Assembly: GCA_038231395.1 (NCBI GenBank)
Contig: JBBRLL010000013.1
Span: 24,836-88,835, forward strand
Direction: 5' to 3'
Source: Stagnihabitans sp038231395
Lineage (GTDB): Bacteria > Pseudomonadota > Alphaproteobacteria > Rhodobacterales > Rhodobacteraceae
DNA: 64,000 bases
Shown here: piece after piece, positions 1-7,927 of the stretch
Position numbering within the stretch: position 1 is the first letter of the stretch
Layout: every line of letters starts with the position of its first letter
The notes under the pieces: generated by a model
What the model saw: the letters and a program-made list of their open reading frames with translations, nothing else
Databases searched by the model: none
Told to the model about the DNA's origin: nothing
Program-made: the position numbers and the translations under genes

Positions 1-1
1 C

Positions 2-598
2 CATCTGCCCGGTTGGCAGGTGGCAAGCGCCACGCTGGCCAAGCCCGGTGCCTTGGCTGCGGCGGTGGCAGGCAAGGAGGCGGGTCTGGTTTATCCGATG
101 TTCATGGCGGGCGGCTGGTTTCCCATGACTGAATTGCCGCGCCGGATGGCAGAGGTCGGGGCGGAAGGTTGGACCCATTTGCCGCCGTTCGGTCTGGATA
201 CCGGGGTGCAGGCTTTGGCGCTGGCTTTGGCTCAGGAGGCGGCGGATGCGGCGGGCCTGACGTTGCCAGAGGCCTCGATTCTCTTGGCAGCACACGGCTC
301 GTTTCGCAGCGCTGCCCCGGCGGAGGTGGCCAACGCGATGGCTGACCTGCTGAAAGGTGCCGGCTTTGCGCGGGCGGAGGCTTATTTCATTGATCAGGAG
401 CCGCGGATTGCCACCGCAACCGGGTTTGGGAAGGCATCACTTTGCCTGCCGTTTTTTGCGGCAGAGGGCGGGCATGTGTTGGATGACCTGCCGCAAGCGC
501 TGGAACAGGCGGGGTTTCAGGGCTTGCTTTTGCCTGCGCTTGGGTTGGATGACAGGGTGCCGGAGCTGATCGCGGCGGCGCTTCTTGCGGCAGGATGA
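2..598 (+). CDS. CbiX/sirohydrochlorin chelatase-like protein, 5' end missing
   Basis: The reading frame is open from base 2, so the gene begins outside the window; the GTG at 20 is an internal codon, not a convincing start. The second half carries LLAAHGSFR followed by a helix (AEVANAMADLL), the pattern of the CbiX/SirB chelatase fold that inserts Co or Fe into sirohydrochlorin-type tetrapyrroles. The preceding part (YPMFMAGGWF) resembles a first, less conserved chelatase repeat. Seen: fold-level motif and truncation. Inferred: metal chelation in cobalamin or siroheme synthesis. Siroheme would be needed by NirB further along, but no genetic link is visible here. A generic chelatase-fold protein of other function is possible. 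Confidence 0.7.
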   Translation, partial: HLPGWQVASATLAKPGALAAAVAGKEAGLVYPMFMAGGWFPMTELPRRMAEVGAEGWTHLPPFGLDTGVQALALALAQEAADAAGLTLPEASILLAAHGSFRSAAPAEVANAMADLLKGAGFARAEAYFIDQEPRIATATGFGKASLCLPFFAAEGGHVLDDLPQALEQAGFQGLLLPALGLDDRVPELIAAALLAAG

Positions 599-687
599 CC
601 CTGGCAAACGCCGTTTTGAAAGCTGAGACGCGCGGACGCAAGTGCTGCCGGCAGATGGCGTAACCGCGCCCTCAAAGGCTTGGCCGT

Positions 688-2079
688 CTACACCGAATAA
701 AGGTAAAGATCGAAATCCACCTCTGACACGGTGCGCGTCACCCGGGCATATTCGGCGGATATAATCGCGGTGAAGGTGCGGTGCATATCTTCACCCAAAG
801 CGTCCCTCAGGAAGGCGGAAGTCTTGGCCGCTTCGATGGCAGAGCGCCAGTCCGGGGGAATGGCCGGGGCATCAGCCGCGTTGGAATAGCCGTCGCCGGT
901 GGTTTCGGGACCGGGGTCAATCTGGTGCCTCAACCCGTGCCGGATGCCTTCAAGCACGGTCGCAGCCACCAGATAGGGATTGGCGTCGACGCCAGCCGGT
1001 CGATGCTCGATCCTACGCGCATTGATGTCACCTGCCGGGATACGCAGCGCGACCGAGCGGTTGTTGACGCCCCAGGTCGGGCTGACCGGCGCATAGGAAT
1101 TGCTGGCAAACCGCCGCCACGAATTGGCATGCGGCGCGAAGATCAGCATGGATTCGCCCATCGTGGACCGCAAACCGCCGATGGCGTGGCGGATGGTGTC
1201 GGACCATTGGCCCTCCACCGCCTCCATGAAAACGTTTCGACCCTCGGCGTCCTGCATCGAGACATGCAGGTGCATACCGGAGCCCGCATAATTTTCGTTC
1301 GGTTTGGCCATGAAACAGGCTGTCACCCCATGGGCGCGGGCGTTCATCCGCACCAGCCGCTTCAGCCGCATCAGATCATCTGCCGCCTGCACCACATTGT
1401 TGCGGTAATGCAGGGTCATTTCGTACTGGCCAGGCGCGAATTCCGAAATCAGGGTTTCGGCTTTGATTCCAATCAGTTCTGCCGCTTTGTAAATGTCGTT
1501 GAACAGCGGCAGCATGCCATGCAGCTTGTCGACCGAATAGACATCCGTCTTGTTGGAGATGCGGCCATCCAGAACATCGCGGGCGGGAACCATCTTGCCA
1601 TCAGGGCCGCGCTGGTTCTCCAGCAGGAAAAACTCCAGCTCGAAAGCGGCTGAGGGAAACAAGCCTTCGGAGGCCAGCGCATCGACCTGCCGCTGCAACG
1701 CATGGCGCGGGTCAGAGGTCATCGGCTGACCTTCAAGATCATACATGCTCATCAAAACCTCGCCGCGCGGCGGATCGGTTTTGTAAAGTGGTTTGAGGGT
1801 GTTCGGGATCGGCCAAGCCCTGCGGTCGCCATCGCCCTGATCCCAGATCAGTCCGGTTTCATGCACATCCTCGCCGCAGATGTCCAACCCGAGGATCGAA
1901 ATCGGCAAAAGCCGTCCATTCTTGTAAAAGGGCAAGAGTTCATGGCGGCGGATGATCTTCCCCCGGCCAATTCCGTTCGAATCGTGCAAGACGATGTCGA
2001 AGGAATCGATCTCGGGATGGGCGGCAAGGAATACTTCGGCTTCGTCAGGGGTGGAGCCGGACGGGGAGATTTGGGTCAT
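688..2079 (-). CDS. glutamine synthetase family protein (gamma-glutamylpolyamine synthetase-like)
   Basis: 463 residues, the usual length for the PuuA/GlnA3-type branch of glutamine synthetases. The catalytic domain shows ELEFFLL near residue 145, SEFAPGQYE in the middle, GSGMHLHVS and the ATP/glutamate-binding stretch NRSVALRIP followed by RRIEHRPAGVDANPY. These enzymes ligate glutamate to an amine (putrescine or another amine) using ATP in the cytoplasm. The gene starts 7 bases after the stop of the upstream class III aminotransferase, so the two are probably cotranscribed. That pairing fits amine or polyamine catabolism, where the glutamylated amine is deaminated. The exact amine cannot be read from the sequence. 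Genuine assimilatory GlnA is unlikely because the N-terminal region differs and no glnB is near. Confidence 0.8.
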   Translation of the reverse strand: MTQISPSGSTPDEAEVFLAAHPEIDSFDIVLHDSNGIGRGKIIRRHELLPFYKNGRLLPISILGLDICGEDVHETGLIWDQGDGDRRAWPIPNTLKPLYKTDPPRGEVLMSMYDLEGQPMTSDPRHALQRQVDALASEGLFPSAAFELEFFLLENQRGPDGKMVPARDVLDGRISNKTDVYSVDKLHGMLPLFNDIYKAAELIGIKAETLISEFAPGQYEMTLHYRNNVVQAADDLMRLKRLVRMNARAHGVTACFMAKPNENYAGSGMHLHVSMQDAEGRNVFMEAVEGQWSDTIRHAIGGLRSTMGESMLIFAPHANSWRRFASNSYAPVSPTWGVNNRSVALRIPAGDINARRIEHRPAGVDANPYLVAATVLEGIRHGLRHQIDPGPETTGDGYSNAADAPAIPPDWRSAIEAAKTSAFLRDALGEDMHRTFTAIISAEYARVTRTVSEVDFDLYLYSV

Positions 2080-2086
2080 GGGATGC

Positions 2087-3457
2087 TCAAGCGGTAAGGT
2101 CGTTCAGGACTTCGTTGAAGGTGGCGATCAGGGCGACAACCTGGGCTTTCTTGGTGGCGGGGCTGATGAGCATCATGTTGTGGAACGGGGCAATCATGCA
2201 GCCGCGATTGAGAAGGGCCACATGGATGGCGGCTTCCAATGCGGGTTGGTGGGCCAACGCGGCCTCCGCCCCGTTGTGCAAGGGGCCGGGGGCGCAGATG
2301 AATTCGGCGCGGGCACCGACGCGAAGGGCGTGCCAGGGCAGGTTATGGCTTTCAATCGCTTTGGTCAGGCCTGTGACGAGGCGCGCTGCAAGCGTGTCCA
2401 TGCTGTCATAGGCGGCGGGCGTCATGACTTCGGACAGGGTGGCGCGCAGGCAGGCGAATTGCATGGGGTTGGCAGACAGCGTGGTGCCCATGCCGGAATG
2501 GCCGGACGGGCGGGCCGCGTTGACGGTCTGGTAGGCCGCAGCGGTCGCCTCTGACAGGCCCCAGACGGCGGTGGGCATCCCGCCCGCCACGCATTTGCCA
2601 ACCACGAAGATGTCAGGCTGCAAACCGTGGACACGGGTGTAACCGCCGTATCCGGTTGAAATCGTGTGGGTTTCGTCGATGATCAAAAGCGTGCCATATT
2701 GAGTGGCAAGCTCGCGCAAGCCCGCATGGAAACCCTGCTCAGGCAGGACCATGCAAGAGTTGGTCATCACCGGTTCAGTGAGAATGCAGGCCACATCGCC
2801 CTTGGCCAGAGCGGCTTCCACCGCGGCGAGGTCATTGAATTCGCAGCAGACGGCAGTCAGGCTCAGGTCCGTCACCTGACCCAGAAGGCCCGGGCGGTTG
2901 ACGGTCTTGCCATCTTGCAGGGTGACGAACGTGTCATCAACAGTGCCGTGGTAGCAGCCATTGAAGACCAGAACCTTGGGGCGGCCCGTGATCGCCCGTG
3001 CCACACGCAGGCAAAAGCGGTTGGCGTCGGTGGCCGTGGTGGCAATCTGCCAGCGGAAGGGGCCGAACACCTCGGTCAACAGGCGGCCGGCTTCAACGGC
3101 ATCGTCGGTCGGCAGCATGTAGGTCAGACCTTTGCCGGCTTGGGCACGGATGGCTTTTGCCACAGGCTTGGGCGAGTGGCCGAACATCGAACCGGTGTCG
3201 CCAAGGCAGAAGTCGTTGATCAGGTAGCCGTCAATGTCGGTGATCGTGGCACCCTCCGCCGTCTCTACCAGCGGCAAATGCGGCATCGGCCAGTCTTTCA
3301 TCCAATGCAGCGGCACGCCGTCAAGATAGAACTGGCCGAGATCTGCGGCAGCCCGCGCTGATTTCGGCCGCATTTTGGCGAAACGGCGGGCCTCACGTGC
3401 GGTCAGCGACGTCAGCGTTTCGCGGCGGATACCGGCAATGAAATCGGAGTTGGGCAT
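2087..3457 (-). CDS. class III (PLP) aminotransferase
   Basis: 456 residues. Fold type I aminotransferase of the ornithine/glutamate-1-semialdehyde class: NGCYHGTVDD in the first half, the cofactor-binding acidic motif IIDETHT near residue 260, and the Schiff-base lysine in VVGKCVAGGMP about 25 residues later. The N-terminus (residues 1-60) is longer than in HemL. The start is supported by AAAGGA about 8 bases upstream. It is the first gene of a two-gene unit with the glutamine synthetase-like gene. Inferred role: transamination of an omega-amine or of the product of the amine ligase. Glutamate-1-semialdehyde aminomutase (HemL) is the nearest alternative but would not be expected with this partner. 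Confidence 0.8.
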   Translation of the reverse strand: MPNSDFIAGIRRETLTSLTAREARRFAKMRPKSARAAADLGQFYLDGVPLHWMKDWPMPHLPLVETAEGATITDIDGYLINDFCLGDTGSMFGHSPKPVAKAIRAQAGKGLTYMLPTDDAVEAGRLLTEVFGPFRWQIATTATDANRFCLRVARAITGRPKVLVFNGCYHGTVDDTFVTLQDGKTVNRPGLLGQVTDLSLTAVCCEFNDLAAVEAALAKGDVACILTEPVMTNSCMVLPEQGFHAGLRELATQYGTLLIIDETHTISTGYGGYTRVHGLQPDIFVVGKCVAGGMPTAVWGLSEATAAAYQTVNAARPSGHSGMGTTLSANPMQFACLRATLSEVMTPAAYDSMDTLAARLVTGLTKAIESHNLPWHALRVGARAEFICAPGPLHNGAEAALAHQPALEAAIHVALLNRGCMIAPFHNMMLISPATKKAQVVALIATFNEVLNDLTA

Positions 3458-3871
3458 GGTACGTCCTTTGGGCTCGCGGCCCTTATGCCTAACAATTTGA
3501 TCAAATGGAAGGGTGTCAGATACGGAAAGGGCGGCCCCTTACAGTGTCAGAGGAACACCAGAGCCGCCCCGAACCGAACATTCCCAACCGGGCGAACCCG
3601 GGCCTCAGTGACTGCGCGGTGCCCGAAGGTCTTACCCCGCCGCCGTCGCCTTGTGAGGCAGCACCAACAAGGCAGAATATGGCGTGACACAGGCAGGCTG
3701 TCAAAGAAAACGCAAAATGCACGATGCAGCGGCAACGGAATGGTTAATAGTGGAAGATTGATGCCAGAACGCGAACCAATCGCCGCATTCCGGTGCCGAA
3801 TCAGACGAAGGATCGGGCTCGATGGACCAAAAGCAAGTTTAAACCTGCGTCATCGGGAACGGGGTGGCGGG
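3458..3871. other. intergenic region, no gene recognised
   Basis: About 410 bases between the divergent end of the aminotransferase promoter region and a small minus-strand gene. Several open frames cross it on both strands, but their translations are arginine/proline-rich, lack ribosome-binding sites and match nothing I recognise. It should contain the promoter of the aminotransferase operon on its left side; no clear -35/-10 pair could be chosen. Confidence 0.5.
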
Positions 3872-4057
3872 TCAGCGCGCCGCCATGCTGGCGAGTTTTG
3901 CGGTCGGAACGCTGCGTTGCGCAAGCGCTTGGGCCAAAAGGATATCCGCCTTCATCGACGCCGGACGACGGCGCGCGTCCCGTTGCCACGGCATTGCAAT
4001 TTGGGGTTCGGCACTTGCGGCGATAGCGGACTTCAACCAGCGGCGATCTTTTTTCAT
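3872..4057 (-). CDS. small basic hypothetical protein (MKKDRRWLKS type)
   Basis: 61 residues from the ATG at 4057, which has AGAGGGA 6-12 bases upstream; a longer frame to 4117 has no such site. The product begins MKKDRRWLKSAIAAS and contains LPWQR-like MPWQRDARRRP, an arginine-rich patch near residue 25-33. From memory, short proteins starting with this RRWLKS/PWQR pattern recur in Rhodobacterales genomes as uncharacterised proteins. No transmembrane segment and no known domain. An AT-rich stretch upstream (4140-4225) may hold its promoter. Function unknown; an RNA- or DNA-binding role is only a guess from charge. Confidence 0.6.
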   Translation of the reverse strand: MKKDRRWLKSAIAASAEPQIAMPWQRDARRRPASMKADILLAQALAQRSVPTAKLASMAAR

Positions 4058-4287
4058 TTTGTTTCCCTCTGCGCGTCGTTTCGACCTTGCACATACTATG
4101 CTGGGGATTTGCGGCATCGTTTTGGCGCGCGAAACGACAAAGTGCGATTATTTCGGTCTGGGAAACAATTTTGAGTTATTTGCGTAATGCGTTGAAAATA
4201 ATAGGTAAACTTTACTTGTTTCCCCTCGCGTCTGACCAACTGCGGCAAGTTTCGGGCAGGTTGTTGCCAAATCCCGCCACAATGCGC

Positions 4288-5037
4288 CTAAAGCCGGATC
4301 ACCGAGATCAGACGGCCATAGTCAGCCTCGCCCAGATGGGTCGTGCGGCGGTAGGAGTAGAACCGCTCCGGGTCGCGGTAGGTGCAGCGCCCGATCCATT
4401 CCGCGTGTCCGATGCCCGCAGCACGCAGACGGTGCAGACCATAACCCGGCAGGTCAAACAGCATCCGGTCGCCTTTGCCGTTGATGAAGAAGCGGGCGGT
4501 CGCGGGATCGTCAGTGGTGAAAGCCACAAAAAACTCGGGGCCCACTTCGTAGTTGGCTTGGCTGATCGTTGGGCCGATCACAGCCGTGATGCTTTCGCGT
4601 TTGGCACCAAGGGCCAGCATGGCGTCAAGGGTGGCCTCCAGCACACCGGCCTGCGCACCGCGCCAACCGGCGTGTGCGGCACCGATGACCTGCGCCACCG
4701 GGTCGCTGAACAGGACCGGCTGGCAATCTGCGGTGAGGATTCCAAGGCCCAAACCGGGTGCGGCCGTCACCATCGCGTCGGCTTGCAGTCGGGTGGTCGG
4801 GGCCTCGGTCAGGGTGACCACGATGGCGGAGTGGACCTGGTTCAAACTGACCAGTGCGTCACGCTCCAGTCCCAAAGATTGGGCGACGCGGGTGCGGTTG
4901 ATCAGCACCGCCTCTGACAGGTCAGTCGATCCGGGGCCACAGTTCAGCCCAAGGAAAATGCCGGAGGACGCCCCGCCCTTGCGGGTAAAGAAGCCGTGTC
5001 GATGTACGATGGCGTCAGAGGTCAGAATTTCCAGCAT
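4288..5037 (-). CDS. pgeF: peptidoglycan editing factor / YfiH (DUF152) copper-type oxidoreductase family
   Basis: 249 residues from the ATG at 5037, which shares one base with the upstream stop (TGATG); the 71-residue extension in the same frame is rejected. Metal or active-site residues of the family are present: His in SLNQVHSAIV, Cys in LTADCQPVLF and His in AAHAGWRGA. PgeF-type proteins are cytoplasmic hydrolases reported to remove wrongly incorporated serine-containing precursors from peptidoglycan synthesis; related proteins act as purine nucleoside phosphorylases or phenol oxidases. It is the last gene of the lgt-NDUFAF7-pgeF overlap chain, a cell-envelope flavoured operon common in Rhodobacterales. 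Confidence 0.88.
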   Translation of the reverse strand: MLEILTSDAIVHRHGFFTRKGGASSGIFLGLNCGPGSTDLSEAVLINRTRVAQSLGLERDALVSLNQVHSAIVVTLTEAPTTRLQADAMVTAAPGLGLGILTADCQPVLFSDPVAQVIGAAHAGWRGAQAGVLEATLDAMLALGAKRESITAVIGPTISQANYEVGPEFFVAFTTDDPATARFFINGKGDRMLFDLPGYGLHRLRAAGIGHAEWIGRCTYRDPERFYSYRRTTHLGEADYGRLISVIRL

Positions 5038-6119
5038 CAGGCACTCCCGGGCGGTGGGTTGTATGGGCCGGGGTATACCGCCAGTATCTTGAACAAGGTT
5101 CCCATTTCCGAGGGCGCGGTCAAGCGATGCGTGGCATTCAAGTGAGATTGCAGGGCTGCGCCGGTCAGGTTTTGGGCCAGTCGGTCGGATCGTTGGGCAA
5201 TACCAAGGGCGGACAGCATCGCACCCTGTGTTACAAAGGCATGGGCGCAAGGCAGGGCCGCGCGGGCCAAAGCCTCAAAATCGACATGGGCGGTCAGGTC
5301 GGCTTCACCGGGTGCGGCAAAAGGGTCAACGGGATTGTGGGCGCGCAAGGCCTGAAACGTGTCACCGAGCGTTCCCCAATTGCCGTAGTCGATGATCAGG
5401 GCGGCGCCTTTTGCGGCGATGCGACTGGCGATCTTGGCCATGATTGCGGAGGCTGCGGGGCAAAGTTCGACGATTTTCCCATCCGGTATGTCAAGCCGGT
5501 CGGAAAGGTCGGGATGCGGCAAAATCGGGCCAAGGCCAAGGGTCAGGGCGGCGTTGGGCAGGACGGCGTTGGGCAGGACGGCGTTGGTCAGACCGACGAG
5601 CCTTTCGCGCCATCCCGCGCCAGCGCGTTGGAATTGCCGGATCGGCAGAGCATCAAAAAACTCATTGGCAATGAGGTACAAAGGCAGGTCTGGCAGGTCG
5701 TCGAGGTCCGGAACCCAAACCGGGGCATGTGTTTTCAAGGTTTCCGCTTGCAGGCCGCGCAGGCGGGGAGAGGCCTCTATCAACCGCAGGCGCAGGCCAT
5801 CGTGGAAACCGTGGACGGTTTTGGTGGCGCGCAAAACGTCGGCCATCAGGGTGCCGCGTCCGGGGCCAAGTTCGGCCAAAGTAAAGGGTGAGGGGCTGCC
5901 TTGCTCCAGCCAGCATTGGGCGAGCGACAGGCCGATCAGTTCGCCAAACATTTGCGAAATCTCTGGTGCCGTGATGAAATCGCCTCGGGTGCCAAAAGGT
6001 TCGCGGGTGGTGTAATAGCCGTGGACGGGGTGCAAAAGACATTCTGCCATATAGTCGGCGAGGCTGATCGGACCACTGGCACGAATGCGGGCTTTGAGGA
6101 TTTCGGCGAGTTGCGTCAT
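5037..6119 (-). CDS. class I SAM-dependent methyltransferase, NDUFAF7/MidA family (DUF185)
   Basis: 360 residues from the ATG at 6119, which overlaps the lgt stop by four bases (ATGA); the preceding 42 codons in frame are inside lgt. Family marks: SLADYMAECLLHPVHGYY at the N-terminus, FITAPEISQMFGELIG, the SAM-binding LAELGPGRGTL near residue 85 and LIANEFFDALPI. In mitochondria NDUFAF7 methylates an arginine of complex I subunit NDUFS2; a similar Nuo target is likely in this relative. Odd feature: a 15-base unit is repeated at 5550-5594, giving VLPNAVLPNA in a loop before ALTLG. Frame is kept, so the gene should be functional. Confidence 0.88.
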   Translation of the reverse strand: MTQLAEILKARIRASGPISLADYMAECLLHPVHGYYTTREPFGTRGDFITAPEISQMFGELIGLSLAQCWLEQGSPSPFTLAELGPGRGTLMADVLRATKTVHGFHDGLRLRLIEASPRLRGLQAETLKTHAPVWVPDLDDLPDLPLYLIANEFFDALPIRQFQRAGAGWRERLVGLTNAVLPNAVLPNAALTLGLGPILPHPDLSDRLDIPDGKIVELCPAASAIMAKIASRIAAKGAALIIDYGNWGTLGDTFQALRAHNPVDPFAAPGEADLTAHVDFEALARAALPCAHAFVTQGAMLSALGIAQRSDRLAQNLTGAALQSHLNATHRLTAPSEMGTLFKILAVYPGPYNPPPGSA

Positions 6120-7021
6120 GCGGGAAGCGGTTTGACTGGCAAAGGTGCGGCGCGGCGGGCCTTCAGAAGGAACCACAGGCCAACGGCCACCATCGGCAGC
6201 GACAGCGCCTGACCTTGGGTCAGCCCCCAGCCTTGGATTTGCCATGCCAGACCTAACGGATTGCCCTCGGTCACAAATTGCGCGTCGGGTTGGCGGACAA
6301 ATTCAACCATAAACCGGGCGGCCCCGTAGCCTGCGATAAACAGCCCCATCACTTTGCCGGGTTTGGCCAGCCAGTCGCCGCGCCAGACTGCCCAAAGCAG
6401 GACAGACCCCAATATCAAACCCTCCAGCAGAGCCTCGTACAGCTGGCTTGGATGGCGGGCGCAGATCGTGGTCAGCATTTCGGGGCAGAGTTGGGCGGCA
6501 TCGCCGGGGAACGCCACGCCCCACGGCAGCGTGGTCGGCCTGCCCCACAATTCTGCATTGATAAAGTTGGCGATCCGGCCAAGAAACAGGCCGATCGGCG
6601 CGACCGAAGCGAACAAGTCGCCTGTCGTCAGGGCAGGAATTTTCTCCAGCCGGCAGAACAGCAGACCGGCGACCGTGACACCAAGAAAGCCACCGTGAAA
6701 GGACATCCCACCCTCCCACACCCGCAGGATCATCAGCGGGTTGGCGAGGTAAAAGCCGGGCTGGTAAAACAGGACATAGCCCAACCGCCCGCCAAGGATG
6801 ACGCCGACAATGACCCATGTCAGCAACCGCTCCAACTGGTACTCCCGCATCGGCGGGGTGGTCCACAGGCGCGGGGTCCGCAGCGCCTTGCGGATCAGCC
6901 ACCAGCCCGCCATCAGCCCGGTGATATAGGCCAGCGCGTACCAGCGCAGCGCAAAGGTCATGCCGAAGACGTCAATCGTGAAGATCTCGGGCGAGATCGG
7001 CGGGAACGGAATATAAGTCAT
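6116..7021 (-). CDS. lgt: prolipoprotein diacylglyceryl transferase
   Basis: 301 residues from the ATG at 7021 (MTYIPFPPISPE), with AGAGG six bases upstream; a much longer upstream extension is not credible. It is an integral inner-membrane protein with about seven hydrophobic helices. Signature elements: RWYALAYITG near residue 26, GGRLGYVLFY, WEGGMSFHGGFLG and GRIANFINAELWGR. Lgt transfers diacylglycerol from phosphatidylglycerol to the lipobox cysteine of lipoproteins. It leads a tightly overlapped operon with the NDUFAF7-type methyltransferase and pgeF. Divergent from the UbiK-type gene, so promoters for both lie in 7022-7238. Confidence 0.95.
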   Translation of the reverse strand: MTYIPFPPISPEIFTIDVFGMTFALRWYALAYITGLMAGWWLIRKALRTPRLWTTPPMREYQLERLLTWVIVGVILGGRLGYVLFYQPGFYLANPLMILRVWEGGMSFHGGFLGVTVAGLLFCRLEKIPALTTGDLFASVAPIGLFLGRIANFINAELWGRPTTLPWGVAFPGDAAQLCPEMLTTICARHPSQLYEALLEGLILGSVLLWAVWRGDWLAKPGKVMGLFIAGYGAARFMVEFVRQPDAQFVTEGNPLGLAWQIQGWGLTQGQALSLPMVAVGLWFLLKARRAAPLPVKPLPA

Positions 7022-7238
7022 GGCGCCTCTGGGTTTCTTGCAGGTTTTCCACTTCAGTTGGCGCGAAGTCAACCACCGCCGCTCTTGCGGGCCTCTGCGG
7101 GCGCGCCATATAAAGCGGGGGTGGGAAATACGCGCGCCGGTTTTTCCCAACACGCACGCCAGCCATGAGAACCTAAGGCAGACCAATGTTTCGACCAAAC
7201 ATCGTCTTGTGCCAAGGGGAAACGAAAGGACCACCGTT

Positions 7239-7487
7239 ATGCAGCCGGGCAACAAGTTTTTTGACGACATGGGCAAGTTGATGACCAACGCCATGGGCGT
7301 GGCGCAAGGGGCCAAAACCGAGGCGGAAACCGCGATGAAATCCTTCATCGACCGCTGGATGGCTGACCGCGATTTCGTGACGCGGGAGGAGTTCGACGCA
7401 GTTCGCGCGATGGCCACCAAGGCGCGCGAAGAGAATATGGCTTTGGCGGCGCGGCTTGCCGTGCTTGAGGCCAAATTGAGTGCCTGA
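7239..7487 (+). CDS. UbiK/BMFP (YqiC) family accessory factor
   Basis: 82 residues from the ATG at 7239, preceded by AAAGGA at a proper distance; the open frame extends upstream without a site. Sequence begins MQPGNKFFDDMGKLMTNA, has DRDFVTREEFDAVRAMA in the middle and a C-terminal coiled coil (AREENMALAARLAVLEAKL). This is the layout of the BMFP family, trimeric membrane-associated proteins that in enterobacteria assist aerobic ubiquinone synthesis with UbiJ. Monocistronic; a weak hairpin (CAAAAAGGG with CCCTTTTG, 7493-7529) follows the stop and may act as a terminator. Confidence 0.82.
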   Translation: MQPGNKFFDDMGKLMTNAMGVAQGAKTEAETAMKSFIDRWMADRDFVTREEFDAVRAMATKAREENMALAARLAVLEAKLSA

Positions 7488-7927
7488 AAGATCAAAAAGG
7501 GCCCTGACGGCCTGCCAAGTCCCTTTTGGATTTCGGCCACCACATTCTTTGGCGCAAGACACGTGCAAACGCGCATCGCGACAGGCGCGGATTGCCGACA
7601 TGATCCCTTCGTGCCTGACGGGCTGAGGACATGATCCGACCCCGCACAAGCGGGCAAAGTTGGGTGCAGATGTGCGGCCAATTTCGCAAGCCGATTGACA
7701 ACCCAATCCCAAAGCCGGGCGCAACCTGACGCCGTGTCAGTCCAGTCGTTTGCGCAATATAAACGGCATCCCGCTTGAACTTATCGCCGTGTACCGCTGC
7801 CGTATCCGACCGCCTTGATGGCGGGCATGGCTCTGAAAAGGGCAGAGCCAAACCGCGACGGGTTACAGATTAACCCCCGCCCGAGCCGTGCCCGGTACGC
7901 CCGTAAGCCTTGGGGTGATTGACCGTA
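7488..7927. other. intergenic region with two hairpins, no gene recognised
   Basis: 440 bases between convergent genes. At 7493-7529 CAAAAAGGG and CCCTTTTG can pair around a GC-rich loop just after the UbiK-type stop. At 7860-7876 GGGTTA and TAACCC form a perfect six-base stem with a five-base loop, 52 bases past the HisD-type gene on the minus strand; no T-tract follows. Open frames here are composition artefacts. Confidence 0.45.

Noticed and set aside
3485..4174. Long open frame of 229 codons on the plus strand
   Set aside because: Arginine- and proline-rich translation, no ribosome-binding site, overlaps the well-supported small minus-strand gene.
7492..7851. Minus-strand open frame of 119 codons after the UbiK-type gene
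   Set aside because: No ribosome-binding site, no recognisable motif; typical GC-rich chance frame.
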